From Lunularia cruciata (Eukaryota > Streptophyta > Marchantiopsida > Lunulariales > Lunulariaceae), in assembly GCA_948567375.1 (NCBI GenBank), contig OX419760.1, positions 22,506,001 through 22,570,000 on the forward strand: a DNA stretch of 64,000 nucleotides, written 5' to 3'. The translations under genes were made by a program, and so were the position numbers. Under the pieces are notes generated by a model. The model had not been told where the DNA came from. It worked only from the letters and a program-made list of their open reading frames with translations, and searched no databases. Below, one piece after another: positions 37,301 to 48,185 of this stretch; position 1 is the first letter of the stretch; the number at the start of each line of letters is the position of its first letter.

Positions 37301-38500
37301 TATTGGGTGAGCATTGCTCCAAGCCCCAACATACTCCAATTAGTATGAACCTAAAATGGTTGTCCTTTGATCGGTCTCCTCAAAATAGGAGCAGATGTCA
37401 ACCTCTCCTTGAGCTCTACAAAAGCTCTCTCTTGCTCATCTCCCCAACACCACTCTTGTGTAAGCTTTGTCAACTTTGTCAAGGCCTTGGCAATGGCACT
37501 AAATCCTCTAACATAACGGCAATAGAAGTTTTCCAACCCAAGGAATGCTCACACTCTACTCACATCCGTAAGCCAAGAAATACGTGCAATAGCCTCCACC
37601 TTGGTCTGCTGAACACCAAGTCCTCCGAGGTAGATAGTGTGACCCAAATACTCAACCTACTCGTGGAAGAACCTACACTTCCCAAGATGTAATTTGAGTC
37701 CATGAGATCTCAACCTCTCAAACACCTCCAACAACTATCTCTTGTGCTCCTCCATAGTAGTGCTATAGACCAAAATGTCATCAATATAGCACCGAGCAAA
37801 ATCCAATCTAGCTAGGATCCTATCCATGACCCTCTAGAACTCAGTAAGAGCATTCTTCAACCCAAATGGTAAGAACCTCCACTAATATAACACATCTTTA
37901 CCATAAGGATCAATAGCCCTGAATGTTGTCTTGGACTTATCCTCCTCCCTGATCGGCAATTGATGATATCTCGCTCAAAGATCTAAAGTAATGAAGACCT
38001 TTGCATGCCCAATCGCATCCTTAGGTGTAAGCATGTCATACCAATCAGCCTTAGTCTGTTGGTTGATAGGATGGTAATCTCCACACATCCGCCTATCTGT
38101 GTAGTTGCCATGCATATCCTTCTTGGCTGGCATCACTGTTGCTGATGCATACTCTCCATGTGAAATCTCCACCAAACCAGCCTCAAAAAGGTCATTATTC
38201 TGGCTCTAAATCAATATCCTCTCCATCTCATTATATTGATAAGGACATAAAAAAACTGGTGTATTGCTAGTTAGCTCAATCCGTATACTAGGTCCCTTTA
38301 AAGCACCCAAATCCTTCATACTGAAGGTAAAAAAACTCATGTGGCTCCTCCAAACCCTCCGTCTTTCTTCTCCAATAAGCTTGGGTCCAAGATCTAGCCC
38401 CCAAGTATCCTCTATAATTGTAGTAGGAGTGGAAAACGTACTCACTAGCTGCTACACTAGGCCCTTGGGAGCAATAGTGTCATGCTTTCGACCCCTAGAG
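37301..38500 (-). pseudogene. Reverse transcriptase region, copy 1
   Basis: Minus-strand pieces in order are YQYNEMERILI (about 38210-38245), the finger region ASATVMPAKKDMHGNYTDRR followed by MCGDYHPIN (about 38040-38160), the catalytic box CYIDDILVYS (YIDD at 37777-37788), and the connection region VRGFSAIAKALTKLTKLTQE (about 37430-37510). YIDD is intact. Stops and frameshifts separate the pieces. Confidence 0.88.
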
Positions 38501-38602
38501 GTCCCAACCTCTATGTGAAAAACACCCTCCACTTTGGCTGCAAGCTCCACACGTCCTCTAGTTGCATCCAAGTGGACCAAGGGTGTAATCCAAGTAGCTC
38601 AC

Positions 38603-39344
38603 TATAATACTCCAAGGACAAGAGAAGAGAGAAAACACAGATTGCACACTCAAACATTTGATGCCCCAAGGGAGCACCTTCTCTTTATTATATAGACAAA
38701 GAGGATCTCCTCCAAGGAAGCTCCACCATAGGATTAGGAAGATAGATAGGTGACATGTTAGCAAGCTCCACCCTTGGATTACTTACTTAGATGGGTGACA
38801 TGTCTGGTCTAGGTCCTATCTGGTTGGTCAAACGAGCTTTGACCGGAGGGAATCTTTTAGGGAATCTTCCTATAGGAATCTCAGAATCACGTAAGGTACC
38901 ATTGGAAAGCTCTCGACGAGACAAAGCAGGGGAGGAAAGGCCAGCCTTTCCTCCATTGGTAATAATTAGGCCTAAAAAATGTGCATTTTTAGGCCTAATT
39001 CATCCGTTTAGGCCTCCAAAATTGCCTTCAAAGATTTCAGGCATATTTTGATTTCTACTCTATTAGTAGAAGTCCCCTTTTGGTGATACCTCTTTCTGAT
39101 CTGTTTAGTCTATCATGTGTAACATCCTTCCAGATGTTACCAAACCAATTCTCACCTTTAAATCATATGTCTAGCTATTGGTTCTAAGGTTCTCAAGTCT
39201 ATTTTGGTTTCTGCCCTATTAGTAAAAGTACTCTTTTGGTGATACTTCTATCTGATCTATTTTGACCATCATGTATAACATCATTCTAGATGTTACCAAA
39301 CCAAATTTCACATCTAGATCATATGGCCAGCTCTTGGTATTACA
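38603..39344. mobile_element. Solo LTR C nested in retroelement copy 1
   Basis: A 742-base relative of solo LTR A, beginning TATAATACTCC (TG changed to TA) and ending GGTATTACA. CTCAC stands on both sides (38598-38602 and 39345-39349). Retroelement copy 2 has the uninterrupted site (GCTCACCTAGATAGACTC near 62134-62151), which confirms the insertion point. It lies between the methyltransferase and reverse transcriptase parts of copy 1. Confidence 0.93.
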
Positions 39345-39499
39345 CTCACACTCACCTGGATAGACTCTCTCTAGTAGTAGACCACTCTCCCTGGTAGTTA
39401 TTGGCTGTGTCCCAAGAATACCATGCCCACTTGGTTCATTGCTCCCAGCATGTGCCTAAATTGTCTCAATAGGCACATGGCTCACAAGTGTTCGAGTGG

Positions 39500-40610
39500 T
39501 GATGCCTATCAAGCGCATCCTACGCTGCTTTGCCAAGCCAAGGCTCATAATCCAAGTCAAACAATTTAGGTCCATAGCCTGAATGAACACCTTACTCTTG
39601 GATGCCTTTGACTAATGTCAAAGGAACAATGATACTACCGGTGCAAAAACCCATTGGCCGCTCTCTCTCATCAGCATTGGGCTCCACCAACTACTATAAC
39701 TGTGAGTCCCAAACAAGTCCAAGTCCTCCTTCTCAAAAAGCATGAGAGCTTGGGAAACTCATGAGTGTGGGAAATGCGGCTCTAGGCTGTCCAACTAGGT
39801 TCACCACTGCCATAGGTGACCCATCAACCACTACCACTGTCTAAGACTGACGCCCAACATCCAAGATATCATCAACAAGGATGTGGTCAAGTCGCTGAAT
39901 CCCATCATAAGCACACTATAGAACCTCTCTGGGTAAGAGGTTTGTCTACCAAAGATAAAGATGATGAGCCCGTGATCCCACTTTGGCTGCATCTAACAAT
40001 ATAGCAAGTCCCATCCAAGAGTGGACCTGATGTGTACTTGCCACCACTCTAGTGCGAGAATCACCCATTAAAGGAATGTTCTCCAAAAGGTAAGTTGGAG
40101 AAATAGACTAATGAACCTAGAGATGTCGTATTATCCATAACATCTCCCAAAACACACCAAAAAGAGGATCCTGAAGACCCAAACCTCTACCAACATGTGT
40201 ATGTCCCTAACATGGCCATCCAGAAATTACCAAGTGAATAGGCCCATGTCTCTCCAGATCATGGGCCCCCAGTAAGGAAATGTTTGCTGGTAGGGCCTTC
40301 TGGTAACCTTTGACTGCTAACATCAATAATAAATCCGGATACCAATATGCCAAGATGTAGAGAGACTCGCCTAGCAGTCTAATCTCTCTCTACATATAAA
40401 TACCTCTATACTCATATACCCGCCTGTAATACCGTAGCTAGTCCAATGCTGATCCCACCAAAAAACTCTAATAGACATATCCCCTCTATTGGATACTGCC
40501 AAGCAATGAGTGTGGTATCCAGAGGTGTCAAAGTAATCAACTCTGGAGGCTCATCCTCACACTCATCTCTTGATGGTACAAAGGCTCCACTCCAAGCTTG
40601 TTGCACCAAC
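39500..40610 (-). pseudogene. Cytosine-5 DNA methyltransferase encoded by retroelement copy 1
   Basis: The product would transfer a methyl group from S-adenosylmethionine to cytosine. Motif I is LLEFFGGISIGLATVLQAG (about 40412-40488), the cofactor-binding loop. Then come ALPANISLLGAHDLERHG and LVISGWPC, with the catalytic Pro-Cys of motif IV (Cys codon 40210-40212). A stop replaces the expected Gln, and GHTHVGRGLGLQDPLFGVFW follows. Motif VI is YLLENIPLMGDS (Glu-Asn-Ile at 40075-40083), followed by RTRV, like motif VIII. Further on are SFPSSHAF, DERERPMGF (motif IX-like, about 39650) and QAMDLNCLTWIMSLGL (motif X-like, about 39530-39580). It sits between protease and reverse transcriptase. 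The nearest methyltransferase subfamily cannot be named. Stops make it non-functional here. Confidence 0.87.
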
Positions 40611-41099
40611 TGATTTGCATGCTGCTATAATGCCTCCTGGGAACTCCAAAATGGAACATCTAAGGTGGATGGAACAATCCCACTTGTACTCCATATTTGA
40701 GTAATCTCCTCCGGTACTGGAGTATCCTCTACATGGGCATTCCCCTCCAACAAGTCACCAGGCCAAGTAACTACACCATTGAAAGCTAAAATTGATGTTG
40801 TTATGGTCTCGGACTATAGTGAGCCAAGATTGCCACTACTAAAGCATATTGGTAGGCAACATACCCGTCCCTCACTAGACTACAAACATGGTCTATAGGA
40901 GGCTATCTCCTCCCAATAGTCAATACTGCAACCCATGGAGTATGACACTACTCCTCCAACTAGCACATCATATGACTCAACTATTGTTGTAATAGCGTGA
41001 GCTCTCACCACCAAGCTATCAGTCGCATGACCACGCTGAACCTAGACAACAAGCTCCCCACGTGTGATGAACTGTGTCAAACCACCACCTAGAGATGTT

Positions 41100-41712
41100 T
41101 GGATCTAAAATGGACACCTCTCCACATTGGTCTTTCGTAACTCCAAACCCTAAACCCTAAACCCTAAACCCTAAACCAACAACTGGAGCCTTCTCTAACA
41201 TAAGAGGTTGCGCACCAGAGTCTAACAAGACTCTTTGTGGTGTATAGACCTTCCTTAAAGGTCCCACCAAAAAGGAATCCCCTTTGGTTATCCAATAGGA
41301 CAACACCAGGTGTGAACCGTGCTCTCTCAAAGGCCGGTCTAGTTGGCAACTCCTCTAGTCTAGTCACTGTTGCCTGCCATAAACCACTGGTAGTTGAACA
41401 AATCCCATGCTCCTCAACCAAGTCAGCTCCACTACCAACCACCTCTGCTCTAGTAGTAGGAGCCATATCATCTCTACTCTCACAAAGTGTGGCAGACAAC
41501 CAGAACACTAGGGCTAGGTCAACTCCTAATGTAAACATGTCATTGGCTAGAAACAAAGGGCACCGCATAATCAGCTGAGCCACCCCCAACATCGTGCTAG
41601 ACTTAGTTTGTGTAGTAACAGGTAGCTGACTAGCAGGTAGTCCATCATGCACTCCATCACCACCTACCACACCTGCACTGGGATGTCTAGGAGCCATGGA
41701 TGTCATTTGCAA
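41100..41712 (-). pseudogene. Retroviral-type aspartic protease, copy 1
   Basis: Minus-strand translation gives RVLLDSGAQPLMLEKAPVVG; the catalytic Asp-Ser-Gly-Ala codons are 41211-41222. This protease would cut the polyprotein. Just after VVG the frame runs into telomere-like repeats (41145-41177) and stops. The open stretch upstream (41223-41712) reads FLFGGTFKEGLYTTK and is otherwise an unassigned linker between Gag and protease. Confidence 0.82.
41145..41177 (+). repeat. Telomere-repeat insertion in the protease
   Basis: AAACCC, three TAAACCC units and a partial TAAACC unit lie in tandem. Retroelement copy 2 has no such repeats at the same place (AACTCTAGGCCGGCAACTG near 63880-63900). 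They were therefore added to copy 1 after the copies diverged, or lost cleanly from copy 2. Confidence 0.9.
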
Positions 41713-42129
41713 TACCTTAGATAATGTGAAAGACTGGGGAAGTCTGACCTGTCTCCCAACCTCTCCTCTCTATGGGTCCAACTCCACTTATGCTCCTCTA
41801 GGCTCTAGAGCATGTACTGCATTCCTAGTCACTACTACAGATGCATCCACCTATGCTGCTCCGCACATGAAGTCCAAAGCATCTCTATCACCAACATATG
41901 AGGTGGAAGCCTCAACACCCAAATTTGATCTCCTCTGAGCAACGGCCATACTAGCTAATCTCTGCTCCAACTCCTCAATCCGAGTAGCCATTGTTGTATT
42001 AAAAGTAAGGGTAGGTACTGCACCCCTACTAGGTGTAGATCCTCTACCACCACCTCTACCACCTCGTCCTCCATGAATTGGAGCTCCTCTACTACCTGCT
42101 ATAACAACCCTACCACTCTGTAACTTTGA

Positions 42130-43470
42130 GTGTAGGTCAATACATTGATCACTAGTGTGACCAAAGCTATGGCAATGCTCACACTGCCTCAGTGCTAGCT
42201 ATGATGTACTTGAGGTATCAAGTCCATTGCCCTGAGTACCCTCTCTCCAATGGTGAGGTCCACCACAAGTCCAACAAGCATCACCACCACTCACTAGCTG
42301 CTGCTAACCCAAAAATGAAGGTAAGGGTCTAACTCCACTAGACCCTCCACTCGCTCTATAGGATCTAGGCTCTCCACCCTATCCTCAAAAACCAACTAAG
42401 CATGGTGCACTCTACTAAACTCTAGAAGAAGTCATAGTCGTGGATGAGGTCTCCCTACCAAATCCAGATATCACCACTCTCTCCTCTACCATGTTGAGCT
42501 CAATACGCTCAACCAAACCAAAGACCACTGCCAAAGTAGGTGAAGTAGCATGTAACAACGTAGCATCATGAACTCTACATCATAACTCCTTGTCCGGAAT
42601 CCCATACCAAAACTAGACTACTTGGGCCTCAATGACTCCCTAAGTGAAACTGATCAGCCGCCTCATGCGAGTGTATGCCTCGCATAGGCTCTCTCTAGCC
42701 TTTCGCTTGAACTCCTGCAAGCTCCTCAACTTGTCAATCTGCACTCATTGGTGGTTCTGCCTCAAACATTGGAAGAACTCCACCATGAGGTTAAACCTCG
42801 GTAACACACCACCTCTTGCAGTGGTACCTCCACTCATAGTAGCACTATCTCTAGCTAGTGCACCTCCACTAGCTCCACTAACACTACTCAAGCTAAAACT
42901 CATAGGTATAGCCAATCTACTCCTGACCACCAAACTTGAAGTGATAGAGACATAGTTTGGAGACCAATACTGTCTCCATAACTTGATCTCCTCCAAATGA
43001 GCTCTCTTGAACTCATGGTAGTCATCCATCGGCAGACCCTCCAGATACTAAAACAACCCCTTCCATGCCATGAAGGGTGTAAACAAAGTCGGGTTCCAAA
43101 TCTACTACAAATCACACCAACTAACAAATTCTTGGATGAAGTCATCCAACTCAATGGTACCCATTGTACCAGTGTAATTCCTAGGGCCTTTGGAGGCCCC
43201 ATAAATCTCGTCCATGTCCCACAACAACGGTGCGGACACACCAAATGCACTCTCAACTAAATCAGCTCTTGTGTCCAACTCCAACTCAGAGTCAATCTCC
43301 TCCTTCATTAGAACCTGAGATACAGACTGATACCGAGCACCACTTCGGGTAAACCCACTATGTACTACAGGGCTATCTCTTCTAGAATCCCCAAAGAACA
43401 CCTTCGTGACAAAGTAACTACAACAGCAAACCGAAACCACAAACTGCAACCGCAAGTACCGCACCAAGTG
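42130..43470 (-). pseudogene. Gag-like protein with CCHC zinc knuckle, copy 1
   Basis: The N-terminal open stretch (43105-43467) contains NYTGTMGTIELDDFIQEFVS. The next open stretch (42745-43029) contains MDDYHEFKRAHLEEIKLWRQ and the segment GGVLPRFNLMVEFFQCLRQ, as in Ty3/gypsy capsid regions. The knuckle CEHCHSFGHTSDQC (42142-42183) has exact CX2CX4HX4C spacing and would bind the element RNA. Stops and frame changes separate the pieces. The region between 42184 and 42740 is poorly conserved. Confidence 0.82.
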
Positions 43471-43504
43471 CCAACACTAACCAAGTGCCACCAAACATTT
43501 AAGT

Positions 43505-43555
43505 TAGCTTAGGACTTAGATACAAACTTAAAGTTTATATCTAAGTCCTAAGCTA
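43505..43555. other. Perfect 18-bp inverted repeat in the element leader
   Basis: The arms TAGCTTAGGACTTAGATA (43505-43522) and its exact complement (43538-43555) enclose a 15-base loop. It lies about 40 bases upstream of the Gag start in the transcribed leader of retroelement copy 1. It could fold into a stable RNA hairpin. Confidence 0.9.
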
Positions 43556-44369
43556 CCAAGATCACCAAGAATGGGATCAAATTGCCTCTCCTAGCCAAAG
43601 CTACAAGTGTATAGATAATAGTGGCACAATCATTAAGACAACAAGGGAGGGTGGACCAGTTAGCTAGGGCACCAGTCTAGGAACAAAAGATCTAGGGATC
43701 AAACCTTGTTGTGCACAATCTAGGCAGATTTTGCCAACCAATGACCAAGATCTACTCTAAACTAGCTAACCTCATGCCAGCAAGCTGGCTTGTTGGCCCT
43801 TCTAGACCTTCATAGCTCATAGCCTTATGCCTCAAAACGCCAAAATTTAGCCAAATGAGACCTTTCTTCTTGCCACTTCGAACCTCCTCCAAAATTTGGC
43901 AAAACTCCTCCAAACTAGCAAAACTCCTCCAAATCTGGCCAAAATCTAACGTAAAATCCAACCAAAATCTGACATAAACCCTAAAGTTGACTGACCGCCA
44001 AATCTCCCGCTAACTCTTCACTTGAGCCAAATTGAAAATACAGGTTTCTCCAAATCACAAATTCACAAGAATAGCTTCCCAACTCCACCTTCAATTTTGT
44101 TTGTTGAGCCCAACTCGCAAAATATTGGTCTTGCCTTCACCTCTTGAGCTCAAAATCACAACCATTGCTCAAAATTTGCTCCTTTTTTGCTCAAAAATTG
44201 GCCAACACTTTCGCACACCGTTTGCCTTACTGCCAAATCTCCATCAAGTAATGAGTTTCTACACACCAAGGAAAAACTAAACTTCAATTGAGCTACACAC
44301 GATCCACCGAGCTTGGAGACACCACTAACACTCAAAGTTTTTGTATCCAATACCCCCTGATTTCACTTC
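43556..44369 (-). other. Untranslated leader of retroelement copy 1
   Basis: No reading frame of note is seen. The stretch lies between the L block and Gag, so it would be 5' leader RNA. Just left of the L block the minus strand reads GGGGGTATTGGATAC. I looked there for a tRNA primer-binding site and found no convincing match to initiator Met tRNA. Confidence 0.45.
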
Positions 44370-44825
44370 TCTTATGTAATCAGATTGTTTACAACTCTTG
44401 AATCCACTCAACTCAGATCAGTACTTGATCTGTCATTCTATAAACTGCCAACAACTAGGCACTGGTTACAGTCAAGCCACACCCACTCTAGCTAAGTGAA
44501 TCCAGGTGATGTTCGCCGGCCTTTGTCCACCATAGCTAGGAACTCAAAGGCTCAACATCATAGAAGTGAGCTCTCTGGAGCTGCACTTCAAAAGTATACC
44601 CTTGGACTTGAGCTAGGTCTGAAACCCTAACGGTCCCGTTGATGACACACTCAACAGTGCAAACGATGCAAAGTGACGGTGGGCCCCACCGTGAAGTTAG
44701 TACCCCAAACACAAAATCTGACCGTTGGAAAGTATTCTTTGAGAAACTGTTGAAATAACTCTAACTCTATTATTACAATTCTAATGTTCGAGCAATCTAG
44801 ATGTGACACTACAAATGGTGTGACA
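44370..44825 (-). repeat. Terminal block L of retroelement copy 1
   Basis: This right-hand end, of about 455 bases, is related to 58152-58598 (shared strings include CCAACAACTAGGCACTG, ACAGTCAAGCCACACCCACT and CCCCAAACACAAAATCTGACC). It ends TGACA. No copy of it exists at the left end of the element. It may be the R-U5 half of an LTR. Confidence 0.75.
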
Positions 44826-44829
44826 TCCT

Positions 44830-46144
44830 ATAGTTGTATACCAATCATTTCCTACTATCTAATCTAATTGTAATTTGGAAGTTACTGGATTTCTCCCCAT
44901 CGTCTCATGTTCTAAAACATGTTCGATATAGAAATACATAGATCTTTGGGTGATTTGGAAAATCAATAAATTCAGATTCTAATTATTGGAGTTCCATTTT
45001 ATTTCAAAAATATGGAGAACCAAAAGAAATTGCAGTTTTTCTTGCTTTTATTTAAATTGTCTTTGAACCTCTGATACAAAGTAGATAACATAGATATTAT
45101 GAAACAAATGTCCAATTGAATGTCTGAAAAACTAGATAGACAACAATGAACAGATATGTAGACCTATATACTTTATACCACGAGAAGATACTTGCATCAA
45201 GAACTTTAGAAGCTTCAACCAGATTTAATCGCACAAGGTGAACGTGGATGAAGTACGAACATGTAAATGTTATGATTGCTAACACCGAATTTCTAACTAG
45301 AACGTGGATAAGGTTGGTGATGTAACCACTACTGTAATAGGTCTACTACTATGGTCCCTATAAGAATACTGTCAGTGCGGCCGTGTCTAGAACCTGGTTG
45401 GGTGAGAGGTATCCTCGTAAACGCAATTCCAACTACAAGTGAGGCCTATCAATGAGCCAAGGTCACACCAAAGGGCATCATAGTAACATATTCCATACCA
45501 TATAACGTTCTTCTTTCGACATAATCCAAGTCCAAGACAGGAATAATCACTGAAATATTTCCAAAGACAAAAGACCAGAAGCTTACCGCAGTATTATATT
45601 TGTGTGTAAGCGAAGTGCATACTGATATTTACATAGATAAAAGGCCAGAAGTACTAATACTGGGGTAGGCCCCAGTATTATATTTGTATGTAGTAAGGAA
45701 ATTGCACCCATGACAGAGCTAACATCATAAATCTATCGTATACTTGATATCAGCAACAACGATATGGACCTACAATAAAGTGCTCCAACGAGTAAATACA
45801 GCGCTTTTATTTTATCTTATTGCTCATCGAACCATCACAATGCAGTAAGTAACCGATATTATGCAGCAATTAAGCAGATACATGTTTAAAAAGGTTAATT
45901 TATATCTGCGTATTTTGCGACCTTGAGCTATATTGAACTCCTTCCTATCTTTAAAATGAAAGGCAGCGGAGATGTCCAAAGGTAGTCTTGATCTGTATGG
46001 GTCAAATAAGGCTTTTCTCAATGTTAGTTGTTCTTATATTGTATAACTTCTTTTGATGTAAAACTTTGAACTCTTGGTATATCAACTCCACCGATTTAAT
46101 CTTTGAACACAGACGGTAGGAAATTGAAAGATGGGATCGATATC
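44830..46144. other. AT-rich spacer, no recognisable gene
   Basis: Short frames only. A diverged tandem duplication, with AAAGACCAGAAG and AAAGGCCAGAAG each followed by CAGTATTATATTTGT, lies at about 45568-45690. Next to it is a small palindrome, ACTGGGGTAGGCCCCAGT. No gene is supported. Confidence 0.4.
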
Positions 46145-46240
46145 TGGGGAGAAAAAGGCGTAGGATGGGAAGACCCCATCAAGCCGTACAAGGATCAAAC
46201 ATAAGAGGGAGAAAGGAATTAAGCCCAAATAGAATCGACA
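46145..46240 (+). repeat. Dispersed repeat copy 3
   Basis: GGATGGGAAGACCCC and ATCAAGCCGTACAAGG are perfectly preserved here. A shortened AAAGGCGTA lies before them and GCCCAAATAGAATCGACATC after them. The block order is the same as in copy 2. Confidence 0.7.
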
Positions 46241-48035
46241 TCTTGATAGACTAGATGGGCGGGCCGGCAAGTTATTCCTAAGTTACAGAATAGGGTAATA
46301 TTCCATAATGACGGGTTAAATATGCAAAGTAGTAGGCTGTCAATGAATCTTTTCAGTTGGGTAAGTCAAAGTATGCCGTTTGTGCTTTCTATCTGTTGTA
46401 GGGGCAGGTACTTGTTCTTTCTTTCTGGAGGCAAGCAGCTGGAGCGTTTGTTATTGTATCAGGATTACAAGTCCATCTAGGTCGGTCAGAGTCGTCATGT
46501 TCAACCTAAATCGGTTGCACTCTAGCCTTCAGTTATCTAGTTGGCAATAAAGACAGACGATCTGCCAATCGAGGGCCGGGTATTACTCGCCTGGCTCAAG
46601 CAGCCCGGCTACGGATTTGATCTCTAGAAGGAACTTCTAAGTTGTAAGTTCAACAGGAGCGATGAGATTAGAGGATGTTTAGTGAACAGTGGACCCGAAT
46701 AAGAAAAGCTTCTTGAATGTCAGAATCTCCGGACTTGACGGGAAAACAGTTGAACACATCTATGGAATAATTTATTGGTTGGTTCTGTATGTGATTAGTG
46801 CAATAGAATGACTCCTTAACTACATACTATAGATTTGACTGCCCTGTACATATAATTTTTGCGGCACGAGGCAAGGACACGAGACAGTGATGAAGTTGTT
46901 AAGGTGCATTGAAGGATATTCTTTTAGGACCTTTGCTAAATATAGTTTAAATTAGCTCAATAAGTTCCGAAGTCGAGCGCATTGTGTCAAAAAATTGAAA
47001 AGCATTTGATTCGGATCTATAGTGTAGAGTTTGATATCTGGGAATCTCAACTAAGCGTATCTACAACAAATAATGAGACGTAGTAGTAGGTGTTCATTTG
47101 TATAGATATTATATCCTTGTCCTCAAGAATAAGGATTAGCAATGCATCCAAATTAATCAAACTTAAGGCCAACAGTAACGGTATGTTGCCTTAAATTACG
47201 TATAGCAGCCTTTGTAACTGTTCTAGTCCAGTCAACAGTAGAAATAATCCACCTTGTGTGTGGACACCATCATAGATGATGGAAGTACAGTAGAATATGC
47301 GACATGGGCCTGCCATGTCGCACTAACACTAGCAGTTCTTTCGCGTGTCGCTTTCCTTTTTTTGTCGTTATCTATTTTTAGGCGGGGTTTGTGCTTGTAT
47401 GCATGCCCTAGGCACATGAAGGCACTTCATTTAGTAACACGCTCGTCAAAGTTCCTTCAGGTTGAAGACTACTGATTATATACTATACAGTCGACTCTCT
47501 TCAATAGTTAGTTTTCGGAGGTAGTTCAAATTGACTCTCCTTTAACTGTTAGTAATCGAGAGTAACTCAAAAGGTAACAGTTAGGGAAAATAATATTATA
47601 AAAGAAAAGAAATTATTTCAGTTATTTTTATTTCTCTAATTTTCATAATCAAATAATTATAATGCACTGCTACTATGGTAAATTTATTCGAAGATAATGG
47701 AAATAATTTGGAATCAAATCTAAATGTCAAAAAATTAAAAATTAAATACTCTTCTCTTTATCTATATTATGATTATTTTTGAAAAAATAATCAATATTTT
47801 TTATAAAATATTCCTGTACTAAACTATAATATTCGGACCTAGGCAAAATAGTAATTACGTTAAAACTTAATCTATAAATTAAAAACTTTGTCATATCAGT
47901 TCTCTAGCCGTCACTGACTTATGATGAACGAAATCTGCTATATGTAGAGAAAGTTATAGAACTAACTTGAAGGGAGAGTCCATTGTTTATGATTGTCGTC
48001 CGTGGAGAAGGTTCTGCCATTCTGTCTTTGAAAAG
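46241..48035. other. Spacer, no recognisable gene
   Basis: A stretch at 46380-46700 is less AT-rich but has no recognisable protein. A roughly 42-base diverged direct repeat (GACTCTCTTCAATAGTTAGT and GACTCTCCTTTAACTGTTAG) lies at 47490-47575. From 47580 to 47930 the sequence is very AT-rich. Confidence 0.4.
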
Positions 48036-48185
48036 TGAAAAATGCGACCGCGTGTGAAAACAAGTAAGATAAGAAGACCCCAGCAAGCCGTACAAGGGAA
48101 AAACAAGGGGTAAAGAAGGGTTTTAGGGCAAGGGTAGAAGGCGACAGCGTAGAAAACACGAAGGATGGGAGGATTCTGCTTTACA
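48036..48185 (+). repeat. Dispersed repeat copy 4, with a second partial core
   Basis: AATGCGACCGCGT is followed by AAGAAGACCCC, AGCAAGCCGTACAAGG and GGGGTAAAG. About 100 bases later AGCGTAGAAAACACGAAGGAT and GGGAGG start a second, truncated copy (48148-48182). The two partial copies stand head to tail. Confidence 0.6.

Larger units (their letters stand above)
35188..44825 (-). mobile_element. Retroelement copy 1: Gag-PR-methyltransferase-RT-RH-INT-PHD
   Basis: A 9.6-kb Ty3/gypsy-like element transcribed leftwards, with RNase H and integrase following the reverse transcriptase. It starts TGTCGTGCATAT at the left edge and ends GTGTGACA at the right. ATCCT precedes the left edge (35183-35187), and TCCT follows the right edge (44826-44829), or ATCCT if the final A is shared. 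This looks like a 4-5 bp target duplication. No LTR pair is present: the left end carries a block (X, 35262-35353) and the right end a different block (L, 44370-44825). A solo LTR is nested at 38603-39344 and telomere repeats at 41145-41177. Stops and frameshifts break all reading frames. Each coding part is listed separately. Confidence 0.85.

Noticed and set aside
44340-44370. tRNA primer-binding site next to block L
   Set aside because: The bases after the presumed LTR edge (GGGGGTATTGGATAC) do not match the usual initiator Met tRNA complement well enough.
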